Part shown: positions 1 to 6,479 of the stretch, in pieces
How the letters are laid out: the number at the start of each line of letters is the position of its first letter
How positions within the stretch are numbered: position 1 is the stretch's first letter
Assembly: GCA_910584635.1 (NCBI GenBank)
Contig: CAJUBA010000022.1
Location: 1 to 23,506 of the forward strand
From: an uncultured Christensenella sp.
Lineage (GTDB): Bacteria > Bacillota > Clostridia > Christensenellales > UBA3700
Reading direction: 5' to 3'
DNA: 23,506 nt
Notes under the pieces: model-generated
Database searches by the model: none
Seen by the model: the letters and a program-made list of their open reading frames with translations, nothing else
What the model was told of the DNA's origin: nothing
Position numbers and translations under genes: made by a program

Positions 1-1549
1 CCGCTTCTTCGCTATTTCCTCCGTCTGTAACGTTGCGATACGTTACAAACGCCAACAAGTAGTTCCTTACAGGAGAATTGTCCGGATCGTAACTACCGCC
101 TATCTTTTCTACGTCCCAAATTTTAGAAGGCAATATAGTACCAACGTCGCTTTTTGCCTTAGAAATTAAAAGATTTGTGGAAGCGTATTCATGTGGCTCC
201 GATGAAATATTTGACAAAGAGTCTGCAAATCCTGTATTTGAACCCGCATACGACGCAGAAGATTTAACAACGTTTATATTGCTTGCAGAACTTATCTTTG
301 CCGCTCCAACAGCCGCCATTATAGATATTTTGTTGCTGTCATTTGTACCTACCTTTCCTTCAAGATAGCAGTTCTTGACATAATAACTAGTATTGCCTGT
401 AATATAACCGATAACTCCGCCCTCAATTTTTGCAGTAGGAGACGTTAAATCTATCGTGCCGACAAAATTTTCAACGTATTCATTTCCGTTTATATTGCCG
501 TGTCCGAAAACTCCTCCCATATAGTGATATTGCGCCGTAGTATTTACTCTTACGTTTGAAACGCAATCATAGATATGAGTCGTTACTCTCTTTGAATTGT
601 TGTAGCCGTCCCCCAAAATTCCGCCGACTTGCGGACCGGTGGCACTTACACTCGAGCCATTTATTGCCACAAAAAAATCACTTGAACAGCGATATATTAA
701 TATGGATTTATCAGTCGCCGAAAACGTATATATACCGCCGACAATTCCGCCTATATCCATCCAATTGCTTACGCCGACGGTTTTGGTAAATTCTCCTGAA
801 GCATGGCAATTCAATACCACTTCGTTTCCTGTCGCCAAACCTACAACTCCGCCCGAATGAGATACTCTGCCTACTCCCGATTCTATCAGAGTAGTCTGCG
901 GCATTTCTCTGTAACTATAGTTTTCGACAATTAAATCGGTTATTGTAGCGGCTGAAGTTCTGCAAAACAAACCGAAGCCGTGAGTAGTTGACGCTATATC
1001 TACAAGATTGTTGCCGTTATAATATTGCCATTTATCGCATGAAATATTTTTTATGGAATGTCCCATGCCGTAAAAAGTGCCGTTAAAAAATCTTACGGGA
1101 TGAAATACCTTATCTGTAAAATCCAAGTCTGCCCCGAGTACAAAATACTGACCGCTACCGCGAGTATTGTCGGTTTCCATTTTTTTGACAAACGTTTCCC
1201 ATTCGTCGGTAGTAGATATAACGTAAGGATTGTCTTGACTACCTCTGTTGATATCCGTCTTTTGTATTTTGTGAGAAGTTATATCAAAAGGCGTATCCGC
1301 ATCGCCGGCGCGATAATTATCAATAAGCGTCTTGTCTGTGAATACATAAGAGAATCCGTCGTTAAACTCCCCCAAACCGTCTTTGGTATTGGTAGTAATC
1401 GTCATATCGGTGTTAGTCGTCGGCATATTTTTTTCAAAACCGGAATTTACATCGATAACAGAAACGCATGATAAAACCGCGCTCAGTATAAATATTCCAA
1501 TGATAATAAATAAAGAAAAATCTATAATTCTTTTTCGCTTATTTTCCAT
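1..1549 (-). CDS. GLUG-repeat surface lipoprotein, 3' end missing
   Basis: An open frame of 516 codons without a stop runs off the left edge, so the C-terminus is missing. The ATG at 1549 follows a GGGAG ribosome binding site about 8 bases upstream. Residues 1-10 are basic, 11-25 hydrophobic, and VLSC ends at Cys28, which is a lipoprotein signal peptide; the product should be anchored outside the cell membrane. Residues about 105-170 have the layout of the segment that precedes GLUG motifs: a YxIST..EWE.F segment, then YFVLGADLDF, then FFNGTFYGMGHSIKNIS. Further on come several GGVVG/GGIVG/GGILG-type blocks with aromatic and polar spacers, typical of repeated beta-solenoid surface proteins. 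Such proteins are often adhesins or carbohydrate-associated proteins, but no catalytic motif is visible and the ligand is unknown. The family call is from pattern only. Confidence 0.72.
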   Translation of the reverse strand, partial: MENKRKRIIDFSLFIIIGIFILSAVLSCVSVIDVNSGFEKNMPTTNTDMTITTNTKDGLGEFNDGFSYVFTDKTLIDNYRAGDADTPFDITSHKIQKTDINRGSQDNPYVISTTDEWETFVKKMETDNTRGSGQYFVLGADLDFTDKVFHPVRFFNGTFYGMGHSIKNISCDKWQYYNGNNLVDIASTTHGFGLFCRTSAATITDLIVENYSYREMPQTTLIESGVGRVSHSGGVVGLATGNEVVLNCHASGEFTKTVGVSNWMDIGGIVGGIYTFSATDKSILIYRCSSDFFVAINGSSVSATGPQVGGILGDGYNNSKRVTTHIYDCVSNVRVNTTAQYHYMGGVFGHGNINGNEYVENFVGTIDLTSPTAKIEGGVIGYITGNTSYYVKNCYLEGKVGTNDSNKISIMAAVGAAKISSASNINVVKSSASYAGSNTGFADSLSNISSEPHEYASTNLLISKAKSDVGTILPSKIWDVEKIGGSYDPDNSPVRNYLLAFVTYRNVTDGGNSEEA

Positions 1550-1620
1550 ATTATTTACTCCCTTTAATATCCCGTTTTAGGCTTAAAAAATACCCCGCTA
1601 TTTAAGCCTATGTTATTAGG

Positions 1621-1646
1621 GTCAGGAAAAGTGTACTTTTCCTGAC
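1621..1646. repeat. Perfect 12-bp-arm palindrome in the lipoprotein leader
   Basis: The half GTCAGGAAAAGT is followed by two bases and then its exact reverse complement, giving a 26-base near-continuous palindrome. It lies between the promoter (1698-1726) and the start codon (1549). A second, incomplete copy of the same half, GTCAGGAAAAGTACACTTTT, lies at 1736-1755, just upstream of the promoter. No U-run follows on the minus strand, so it is not a canonical terminator. It could be a protein-binding site, an RNA hairpin or the remains of a small mobile repeat. An inverted TATGTCG...CGACATA pair also sits at about 1656-1684. The rest of the 1550-1887 gap shows no gene. Confidence 0.75.
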
Positions 1647-1697
1647 TGTGAATTTATGTCGAAAATGATATAAAATACGACATAATTATACAGATAT

Positions 1698-1726
1698 ATT
1701 ATACAAAATCTCCTTGTCGAATTCAA
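1698..1726 (-). promoter_or_regulatory. Promoter of the GLUG lipoprotein gene
   Basis: Read on the minus strand, TTGAAT (1721-1726) and TATAAT (1698-1703) are separated by exactly 17 bases, a good sigma-A promoter. It would give a leader of about 140 bases before the lipoprotein ATG, and that leader contains the palindrome at 1621-1646. Confidence 0.7.
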
Positions 1727-1735
1727 GAGAAAAGG

Positions 1736-1755
1736 GTCAGGAAAAGTACACTTTT
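1736..1755. repeat. Second, incomplete copy of the GTCAGGAAAAGT repeat
   Basis: The bases GTCAGGAAAAGTACACTTTT repeat the left arm and centre of the palindrome at 1621-1646, with GT and AC exchanged at the centre, but the CCTGAC end is missing. The two copies flank the lipoprotein promoter about 90 bases apart. Confidence 0.65.
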
Positions 1756-1839
1756 TTTGGAATTTTTTGCTATTTGTCGATTTTTTTATTAATTTTTTAT
1801 CATTTTTCGAAATTTATAAATATAAGTTAATACGAAAGG

Positions 1840-1866
1840 ATAAAAAGAAAGACGGTTTCCCGTCTT
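1840..1866 (-). terminator. Rho-independent terminator after bioY
   Basis: On the minus strand AAGACGG and CCGTCTT pair around a GAAA tetraloop (1849-1866), followed by TCTTTTTA. It begins about 20 bases after the bioY stop codon and ends the birA-bioY transcript. Confidence 0.75.
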
Positions 1867-1887
1867 CCGTTTGTAATCTATTTTTGA

Positions 1888-2613
1888 TTAGTTTTCATAC
1901 GCGCGATATTTCTTATCGTAGAGCGGTCCCAACTTTGCGCAAATCAAACTTCCTATTACGCTCTTTGCAATATCTATCGGGATAAACGGTACTAAAAACG
2001 CCATAAAGAACGCCCATACTCCCATAGAAGAATGCATATATCCATACATAATCACCGCTCCGTACACCGTGCCGAATATATCCATTATCACAAGATTTAT
2101 CATTGACGCAGTCATGTAAGTGGCGAATGTATATTTACCGCGTTTTTCTCTGTACCATGCAGCAAAAAATCCGCCTATTGCAAAACCTATTATGTATCCG
2201 AACGACGGTTGCAATACGTACGCCGGACCTCCGCCCGATGAAAATATAGGCAATCCCACAAGTCCCAACGCCAAATAGAGTACGAGAGAAATCGTTCCCC
2301 ATTTTCTGCCCAAAAGAAGGGCGCACATATTTGCCACGAGAAATTGCATTGTTATTTTTATCGTACCTATCGGTATATTGATAAAAGCGCTGATTACCAT
2401 AAACGCTATAAATATACCGGAAGTCGCTATACCCAAAATATACTTTCTGCGTTTTGAGTGAGCCGCTATCGCCCGCTCTCGCATATCGCTACGCTCGTCA
2501 GTCAAAGCGTTCTCTTCTGCTTGTTGTCCGTCGACTTGTTGACAAACGTCGCGCTCCTCGCCCGCAGGCGAGTCGTCTGATTCCCTCAAAGTATTGTTAT
2601 CAAATCCATTCAT
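1888..2613 (-). CDS. bioY: BioY biotin transporter, substrate-binding S component
   Basis: This is the membrane protein that captures biotin for an energy-coupling-factor (ECF) transporter. The core (residues about 55-241) is a multi-span membrane protein with the BioY pattern: TIKITMQFLVANMCALLLGRKWG, then LVLYLALGLVGLPIFSSGGG and PSFGYIIGFAIGGFFAAW, ending in an IPIDIAKSVIGSLI helix. The ATG at 2613 is supported by AAGGAG 8 bases upstream and overlaps the end of birA by 14 bases, so the two are translationally coupled. The protein is 241 residues, about 50 longer than usual, because of a charged, GC-rich N-terminal extension (residues about 10-50); an alternative start at Met44 has no good ribosome binding site. 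No ECF ATPase or EcfT gene is next to it, so it probably uses a shared module elsewhere. Confidence 0.93.
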   Translation of the reverse strand: MNGFDNNTLRESDDSPAGEERDVCQQVDGQQAEENALTDERSDMRERAIAAHSKRRKYILGIATSGIFIAFMVISAFINIPIGTIKITMQFLVANMCALLLGRKWGTISLVLYLALGLVGLPIFSSGGGPAYVLQPSFGYIIGFAIGGFFAAWYREKRGKYTFATYMTASMINLVIMDIFGTVYGAVIMYGYMHSSMGVWAFFMAFLVPFIPIDIAKSVIGSLICAKLGPLYDKKYRAYEN

Positions 2614-3589
2614 TATTTTTGCTCCTTATAGAGATTTCTCCGCAAGTGAGTTTTCTCCGATAGCCGTCGTCTTCGACAATAATCAGACCGCCGTCATTTT
2701 CGATATCCTCTACCCGTCCGCGTTTCTCCACACCGCTTAAAGTATAGGTCACCTCTTTGTCTATTACCATCGAATGTCTTTTGTATTCCGCCATAAAGGA
2801 TCTGTCTTCGAGATTTTGGGTCAATGCCATAAGTTGAGAATAAATTTCCGCGATTATCATACTGCGCGTAACGTCGGACGGTTGGTATTCAAAAAGAGAA
2901 CACGCTTTATCCTTAATATCGTCGGGAAAATTCTGATTAACAAAATTAACTCCTATTCCGACAATAAAAGTCCCCGCTTTTCCGCTTTCAAAATCTATAT
3001 CCGCTTGCGTCAGTATACCGCATACCTTTTTCTTTCCGATATATATATCGTTTACCCACTTGATTTTTGCGTCCAAATCGGTGTACTTTGAAATACTTCT
3101 CTGTACTGCGACCGCCGCCGCTGGCGTAATGACCATAACGTCCGACAAATTCTCTATGCTTTTGCAAAGGCATACGCTCATATAGATTCCGCTCTTTGGA
3201 GAAAAAAAACTCTTACCCATACGGCCTCTGCCCTGCGACTGTTCGTCCGCCACTATCAACGTTCCATGCTTTATTTTGCCGTTCATGAGTCTTGTCATTG
3301 CTTCGGCGTTTGTAGACGGAGTAGTTTTCAAAGCGACGATTTCGATATCCTCGAACTCCTTGCCCAAATTGGCCCTCAAACTCTCTTCGGAAATAATATC
3401 GTTGTCTTTTTCAAGTACATAGCCCTTATTAGTCGTCGCAAGAATCTTATATCCCTCGCTTTGCAACGCCTTGACGGCTTTCCAAACGCTGTTGCGAGAA
3501 ACGTCCAATTCGTCTGCCAGTTGCTGTCCGGACAACGCTTGACCTCTGTGCGACTCAAATACTTGCAATATTCTGCTTTTTAACGACAT
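2600..3589 (-). CDS. birA: Bifunctional biotin-protein ligase and biotin repressor
   Basis: It activates biotin as biotinyl-AMP and attaches it to the carboxyl carrier protein; its N-terminal DNA-binding domain makes it a repressor too. From the ATG at 3589 it has 329 residues. A winged helix-turn-helix spans about 6-60 (LSGQQLADELDVSRNSVWKAV). The ligase domain has the biotinyl-AMP loop GRGRMG (120-125), SGIYMSV, KWVND (177-181, where most relatives have KWPND) and CGIL (190-193). A small SH3-like C-terminal domain follows. An in-frame ATG 28 codons upstream (3673) is rejected: 3589 has AAGGAG at 3597-3602, and the upstream stretch is itself the promoter and operator. It is the first gene of the birA-bioY operon. 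Confidence 0.95.
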   Translation of the reverse strand: MSLKSRILQVFESHRGQALSGQQLADELDVSRNSVWKAVKALQSEGYKILATTNKGYVLEKDNDIISEESLRANLGKEFEDIEIVALKTTPSTNAEAMTRLMNGKIKHGTLIVADEQSQGRGRMGKSFFSPKSGIYMSVCLCKSIENLSDVMVITPAAAVAVQRSISKYTDLDAKIKWVNDIYIGKKKVCGILTQADIDFESGKAGTFIVGIGVNFVNQNFPDDIKDKACSLFEYQPSDVTRSMIIAEIYSQLMALTQNLEDRSFMAEYKRHSMVIDKEVTYTLSGVEKRGRVEDIENDGGLIIVEDDGYRRKLTCGEISIRSKNNEWI

Positions 3590-3619
3590 TTTTCTACTCC
3601 TTGCGAATTTATCATTATG

Positions 3620-3648
3620 ATTATACATACCGTAAAATATATTGTCAA
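3620..3648 (-). promoter_or_regulatory. Promoter of birA-bioY
   Basis: On the minus strand a consensus TTGACA (3643-3648) and a consensus TATAAT (3620-3625) are separated by 17 bases. The leader before birA would be only about 24 bases. The -35 box lies inside the putative BirA operator. Confidence 0.88.
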
Positions 3649-3673
3649 CTATTTTCTCAATAATGGTTGACAT
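3642..3673. promoter_or_regulatory. Putative BirA operator
   Basis: TGTCAAC (3643-3649) and GTTGACA (3666-3672) form a perfect 7-bp inverted repeat spaced by 16 bases. This matches the known bacterial BirA site layout, TTGTnAAC-N14-16-GTTnACAA. One arm covers the -35 box, so binding of BirA with biotinyl-AMP should block transcription of birA-bioY. The match is seen in the sequence; regulation is inferred. Confidence 0.82.
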
Positions 3674-3703
3674 TTATTTTGTTAAAGGCTAAGGTCATTA
3701 TAC

Positions 3704-3857
3704 TTTCAGTCGGACTTTATAATACGGATAGCCTGTCGGCATAAGACTTAGATATTTCGACTTCACTATTCCCGACTGAAATCGTAATGTAATGGAGATT
3801 TCGCGTTTGGTCGGAAAAATAAAATCCGACCAAACATAATTCACTATTTTTGGTCGG
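3704..3857. repeat. Intergenic repeat copy A, with inverted-repeat ends
   Basis: TTTCAGTCGG (3704-3713) and its exact reverse complement (3772-3781) bound a 78-base unit that carries CGGACTTTATAATACGGATA and TTAGATATTTCGAC (3748-3761). Beside it are a hairpin with 10-bp arms TTTGGTCGGA (3806-3815) and TCCGACCAAA (3825-3834), and a third half-copy at about 3849-3857. The same words recur at 5799-5933, 22551-22633 and 22757-22811. The hairpin may also help end sialidase-gene transcription, although no clear U-run follows it. There is no gene between birA and the sialidase-like gene. Confidence 0.72.
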
Positions 3858-3883
3858 ATATTCTATTTATTCTAACTACGGGA

Positions 3884-5197
3884 CTATTTCAACACGTCCT
3901 CAAGTTTGAACTTAGTCTGAATAATATACGGTTTGAGCGCTCCTACGCTGAAATAGCCGTAAGAAGTCATGATAACCGTTCCGTCATCAAGACAAACTAC
4001 TCCGCTGTAACCGCAATCCGCTCTTCCGCCGTAATCTCTTGATAGGAATATAAACAAATCTCCGTAGGTATCGTTTGACGTATCGTCGTCGGCATAACTC
4101 ATAAGATCGTCAAAATCTCCTATCCACGCTACCCAACCTCTGGACAGCCAGTCTACGGAAGAAAGCATATTCGGCTTGAATTTTTTGCCGTTTTGCAAAA
4201 GTTGTCTGAAACTTATAAGCACCTTGCCCGTAACCGGGTCGATTTCCGCCTTATGTCTGTCGCCTGTAAGACAGCAAGGCAATTCTTTGGGTTGAGACCA
4301 AGTTTCCCCTTCGTCGTAAGAATAACATATAATGGAGTTGCTTACTTTTCTGTTCGCTCTGGCAAGCATGATAAGACAGTTGTCTTTTTCATTGCGGATA
4401 ATCTCCAACTCGCACACGCCGTACTTATCTTCAAGTTCGTGATGTTCTTCAAGAATAGGTTCGGGAACGCTCCATTGAGGTTTGTCGTTTTCGTCAAAAG
4501 TCAATATCGTCTTATAATTCATATATCCCGCGCCGGCGTCTACTCCGTATTCATGCGCGCCGCGGTGGAATGTACCCATCCATTTGTCGACGTACTCTCC
4601 GTTTTCTTTAAGTTGAGTAAGCGAACTCATCGCAACTATAGCGTCGTATCCTTTTCCGGTCTCTTTGCCGTCCCACGTTTGTTCTTTACCGTACCACTTT
4701 TCAAACTCGCTCCACGTTTTTCCTTCGTCGAATGATACCGAGCAGTTGAAACCGTCGGGTTCAACGCCCAAATCGCTCCAATACGGACAGCCTGACGTAA
4801 TTACCAAGACTTGGCTTCCGTCAGTTCTATTGAGTTTGTATACGCAAGGCGTTTCCATAGAATTTTCCCAAGACTTAGGAAGATTTTCCATAGTCTGCCA
4901 CGTTTCGCCTAAATCGTCGCTCGACTTTCCAATAATAGCGCCCTTTCCGTGTCCGGATGGATAGAAGGTCATAAGTTTTCCGCCTATCTCTACTAAGTCC
5001 GGATGTCCAAGGTATTTGTTAAACTTTTTATCGACGGTAGATTTATACTTTCCGTCAAGATTCATCATTTTACATTCAATATATTCCGGAGCCTTATGAC
5101 TTGTCGCGCTCAATATACCGTGAAATACGCAAAGTACCGTCAACGCTACCGTTATTACGCTTATAATGATAATTTGTTTAACTTTCTTTTTTTCCAT
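3884..5197 (-). CDS. Sialidase-fold (BNR/Asp-box) membrane-targeted protein
   Basis: 437 residues from the ATG at 5197, which has a GAGGT ribosome binding site; the frame could open 10 codons earlier, but that ATG lacks one. Residues 8-31 are a hydrophobic signal peptide or signal anchor, so the protein is exported. Three Asp-boxes (S-x-D-x-G-x-T-W) are visible: SSDDLGETW (92-100), SFDEGKTW (155-162) and SYDEGETW (293-300). They mark a six-bladed beta-propeller of the sialidase superfamily. An early HPDLVEIGGKLMTFYP segment and a late VCLDDGTVIM segment are typical of propeller proteins annotated as exo-alpha-sialidase or BNR-repeat. I cannot identify a full catalytic arginine triad with an FRIP motif, so sialic acid as substrate is uncertain. 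It stands alone, with its own promoter, divergent from yqeY. Confidence 0.75.
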   Translation of the reverse strand: MEKKKVKQIIIISVITVALTVLCVFHGILSATSHKAPEYIECKMMNLDGKYKSTVDKKFNKYLGHPDLVEIGGKLMTFYPSGHGKGAIIGKSSDDLGETWQTMENLPKSWENSMETPCVYKLNRTDGSQVLVITSGCPYWSDLGVEPDGFNCSVSFDEGKTWSEFEKWYGKEQTWDGKETGKGYDAIVAMSSLTQLKENGEYVDKWMGTFHRGAHEYGVDAGAGYMNYKTILTFDENDKPQWSVPEPILEEHHELEDKYGVCELEIIRNEKDNCLIMLARANRKVSNSIICYSYDEGETWSQPKELPCCLTGDRHKAEIDPVTGKVLISFRQLLQNGKKFKPNMLSSVDWLSRGWVAWIGDFDDLMSYADDDTSNDTYGDLFIFLSRDYGGRADCGYSGVVCLDDGTVIMTSYGYFSVGALKPYIIQTKFKLEDVLK

Positions 5198-5218
5198 GGT
5201 AACCTCTATATAAATCTT

Positions 5219-5247
5219 ATTATACATATAAAACCAACGCTTGTCAA
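5219..5247 (-). promoter_or_regulatory. Promoter of the sialidase-like gene
   Basis: On the minus strand TTGACA (5242-5247) and TATAAT (5219-5224) are both consensus and 17 bases apart. The leader to the ATG at 5197 is short, about 15 bases, and contains the ribosome binding site. Confidence 0.87.
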
Positions 5248-5267
5248 TCGCGCATTTTGCTTTTAAG

Positions 5268-5296
5268 TTGACAAATAAAAATTTTAGGTGTATTAT
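5268..5296 (+). promoter_or_regulatory. Promoter of yqeY
   Basis: TTGACA (5268-5273) and TATTAT (5291-5296) are 17 bases apart. It is back to back with the sialidase promoter, the two -35 boxes being only 20 bases apart, so one bound regulator could affect both. Confidence 0.85.
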
Positions 5297-5328
5297 TTGA
5301 TTATTCTAAAATAATGCGAGGTAAAGTT

Positions 5329-5760
5329 ATGGATATAGATTTTTTCAAAAAAGAAAAAGTAGTTAAAATGAAGGAAAAAGACAAGGACGGCGTTTCCGCT
5401 CTCAACGTTGTAATAAATAAAATCATGCTTGCGGGAATAGAAAAACGCGCCAAAGGAGAAAGTCTTAGCGAAGGCGATATACTCTCTTTGTTGCAAAAGA
5501 CTGAAAAAGAACTTATCGAAGAAAAAAGCGGCTACGAAAAAGCCGGCGCAAACTATCTCGATAACGTTCAAAGCCTTGAAAATCAAATCAAGACTATCAA
5601 AAGTTATCTCCCCTCTCTTATGAGTAAGGAAGAAATTAAAGAAATTATACTTTCACTCGAAGACAGAGCCGTTCCAAACGTAATGAAACATTTCAAACTC
5701 AACTATAACGGCAAATGCGATATGAAAGAAGTCAATGAAGTATTGCGTTCGCTGTCGTAA
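5329..5760 (+). CDS. yqeY: GatB/YqeY-domain protein
   Basis: A 143-residue soluble, charged protein of the YqeY family, the normal length for it. YqeY resembles the C-terminal tRNA-interacting domain of the GatB subunit of the tRNA-dependent amidotransferase; its exact role in bacteria is unsettled. Visible family features are an N-terminal helix rich in Lys, ALNVVINKIMLAGIEKRAKGE (cf. the usual LRxxxxxIKxxE), a DILSLLQKTEKELIEE helix, QIKTIKSYLPSLMSKEEIKEII near the middle and a MKEVNEVLRSLS C-terminus. The ATG at 5329 is preferred to the one at 5314 because GAGG lies at a suitable distance before it. It is a one-gene transcript between its own promoter and the strong hairpin terminator at 5799-5842. 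Confidence 0.9.
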   Translation: MDIDFFKKEKVVKMKEKDKDGVSALNVVINKIMLAGIEKRAKGESLSEGDILSLLQKTEKELIEEKSGYEKAGANYLDNVQSLENQIKTIKSYLPSLMSKEEIKEIILSLEDRAVPNVMKHFKLNYNGKCDMKEVNEVLRSLS

Positions 5761-5798
5761 ACTGCAAATTGACAAGAAACAATCACATTAACATTAAG

Positions 5799-5842
5799 CC
5801 GACCGAAATCGTAAAACAATAAAGATTTCGGTCGGATTTTTT
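5799..5842 (+). terminator. Rho-independent terminator after yqeY
   Basis: CCGACCGAAATC (5799-5810) and GATTTCGGTCGG (5824-5835) form a perfect 12-bp stem with a 13-base loop, followed by ATTTTTT. It shares the CCGACC wording of the intergenic repeat family and may have been built from a copy of it. Confidence 0.88.
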
Positions 5843-5857
5843 CCGACCAAACAGTTT

Positions 5858-5933
5858 CCCGACCAAACGTAAAATCTACGCTTCGCCTCGATTTTAGTCG
5901 GAATAAAAAGCAAGGCGATGTCGAAATATCTAA
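5858..5933. repeat. Intergenic repeat copy B
   Basis: Bases 5858-5902 match 22551-22595 over 45 positions without gaps. They share CCCGACCAAACGTAAAATCT and CGATTTTAGTCGGA at the two ends and differ mainly in an 11-base middle. TAAAATC and GATTTTA can pair as a hairpin. Directly after it, 5920-5933 carries TTAGATATTTCGAC on the minus strand, as in copies A and C. The repeat lies between the convergent yqeY and spmB genes. Confidence 0.75.
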
Positions 5934-5972
5934 ATCAATTACTGAATTGCTTTCCGCTTGTTTAATCTATTA

Positions 5973-6479
5973 TTACATCACTTTGCAAATCAGACACGCC
6001 ATTACTGCGCCAAAATAACAGGCAAAAAGAGAAATCGGTATTGCGTATCTAAGTTTCTTGACTTTAGTGGTAGAAAAATATACCGTGCCTACGTAGAATA
6101 CGGTTTCGCTAGCGCCAACGATTACGGATGCGCATCTTGCGATATAACTGTCTACTCCGTGAGTTTTGTATATCCCCTCCAAAAGTGCAAGCGAGCCGTT
6201 GCCTGACAGCGGACGGATTATCAACAACTCGCAAAGTTCGTCCGGTATACCCAAAAACGTAAGAACCGGCGACATCATCTTTGCCAAATAACTATTCAGT
6301 CCGCTCAACGAAAAGAGTTCTACCGCTATAAGCACGGCGCAGATATACGGAAATATCGACAGAATAAGCGTAATGCTTTCTTTGCTTCCCTTTACAAAGT
6401 TATCGTAAACGGGAACGCGTTTTATAAACGAAACAAGTATTATAATGAATATAAACGCGGGAAGTATGTATTTGCTCAT
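5973..6479 (-). CDS. spmB: Spore maturation protein B
   Basis: A 168-residue membrane protein of the SpmB/nucleoside-recognition-domain family, needed with SpmA for dehydration of the spore core in endospore formers. The start is the ATG at 6479, whose bases overlap the spmA stop as ATGA; the frame is open much further upstream, but that part is a shadow of spmA. Features: an N-terminal helix ILPAFIFIIILVSFI, then VPVYDNFVKGSKESITLILSIFPY, IIRPLSGNGSLALLEGIY, and SVIVGASETVFYVGTVYF, the family signature with the conserved Glu-Thr. Length is normal. It is translationally coupled to spmA. Confidence 0.93.
   Translation of the reverse strand: MSKYILPAFIFIIILVSFIKRVPVYDNFVKGSKESITLILSIFPYICAVLIAVELFSLSGLNSYLAKMMSPVLTFLGIPDELCELLIIRPLSGNGSLALLEGIYKTHGVDSYIARCASVIVGASETVFYVGTVYFSTTKVKKLRYAIPISLFACYFGAVMACLICKVM

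Noticed and set aside
1058..1471. Plus-strand open frame of 137 codons
   Set aside because: It is antisense to the GLUG lipoprotein, whose frame is continuous, and its product has no recognisable features.
1621..1760. Repeats as the ends of a complete insertion sequence
   Set aside because: Only about 90 bases lie between the copies and no transposase frame is present; the second copy is incomplete.
3590..3673. Upstream ATG that would lengthen BirA by 28 residues
   Set aside because: The stretch holds the promoter and operator, and AAGGAG sits properly before the ATG at 3589.
4193..4735. Plus-strand open frame of 180 codons
   Set aside because: It lies opposite the Asp-box protein and has no ribosome binding site or family resemblance.
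5293..5586. Minus-strand open frame of 97 codons with many Phe residues
   Set aside because: It is antisense to yqeY; the Phe-rich product is the complement of Lys-rich yqeY codons.
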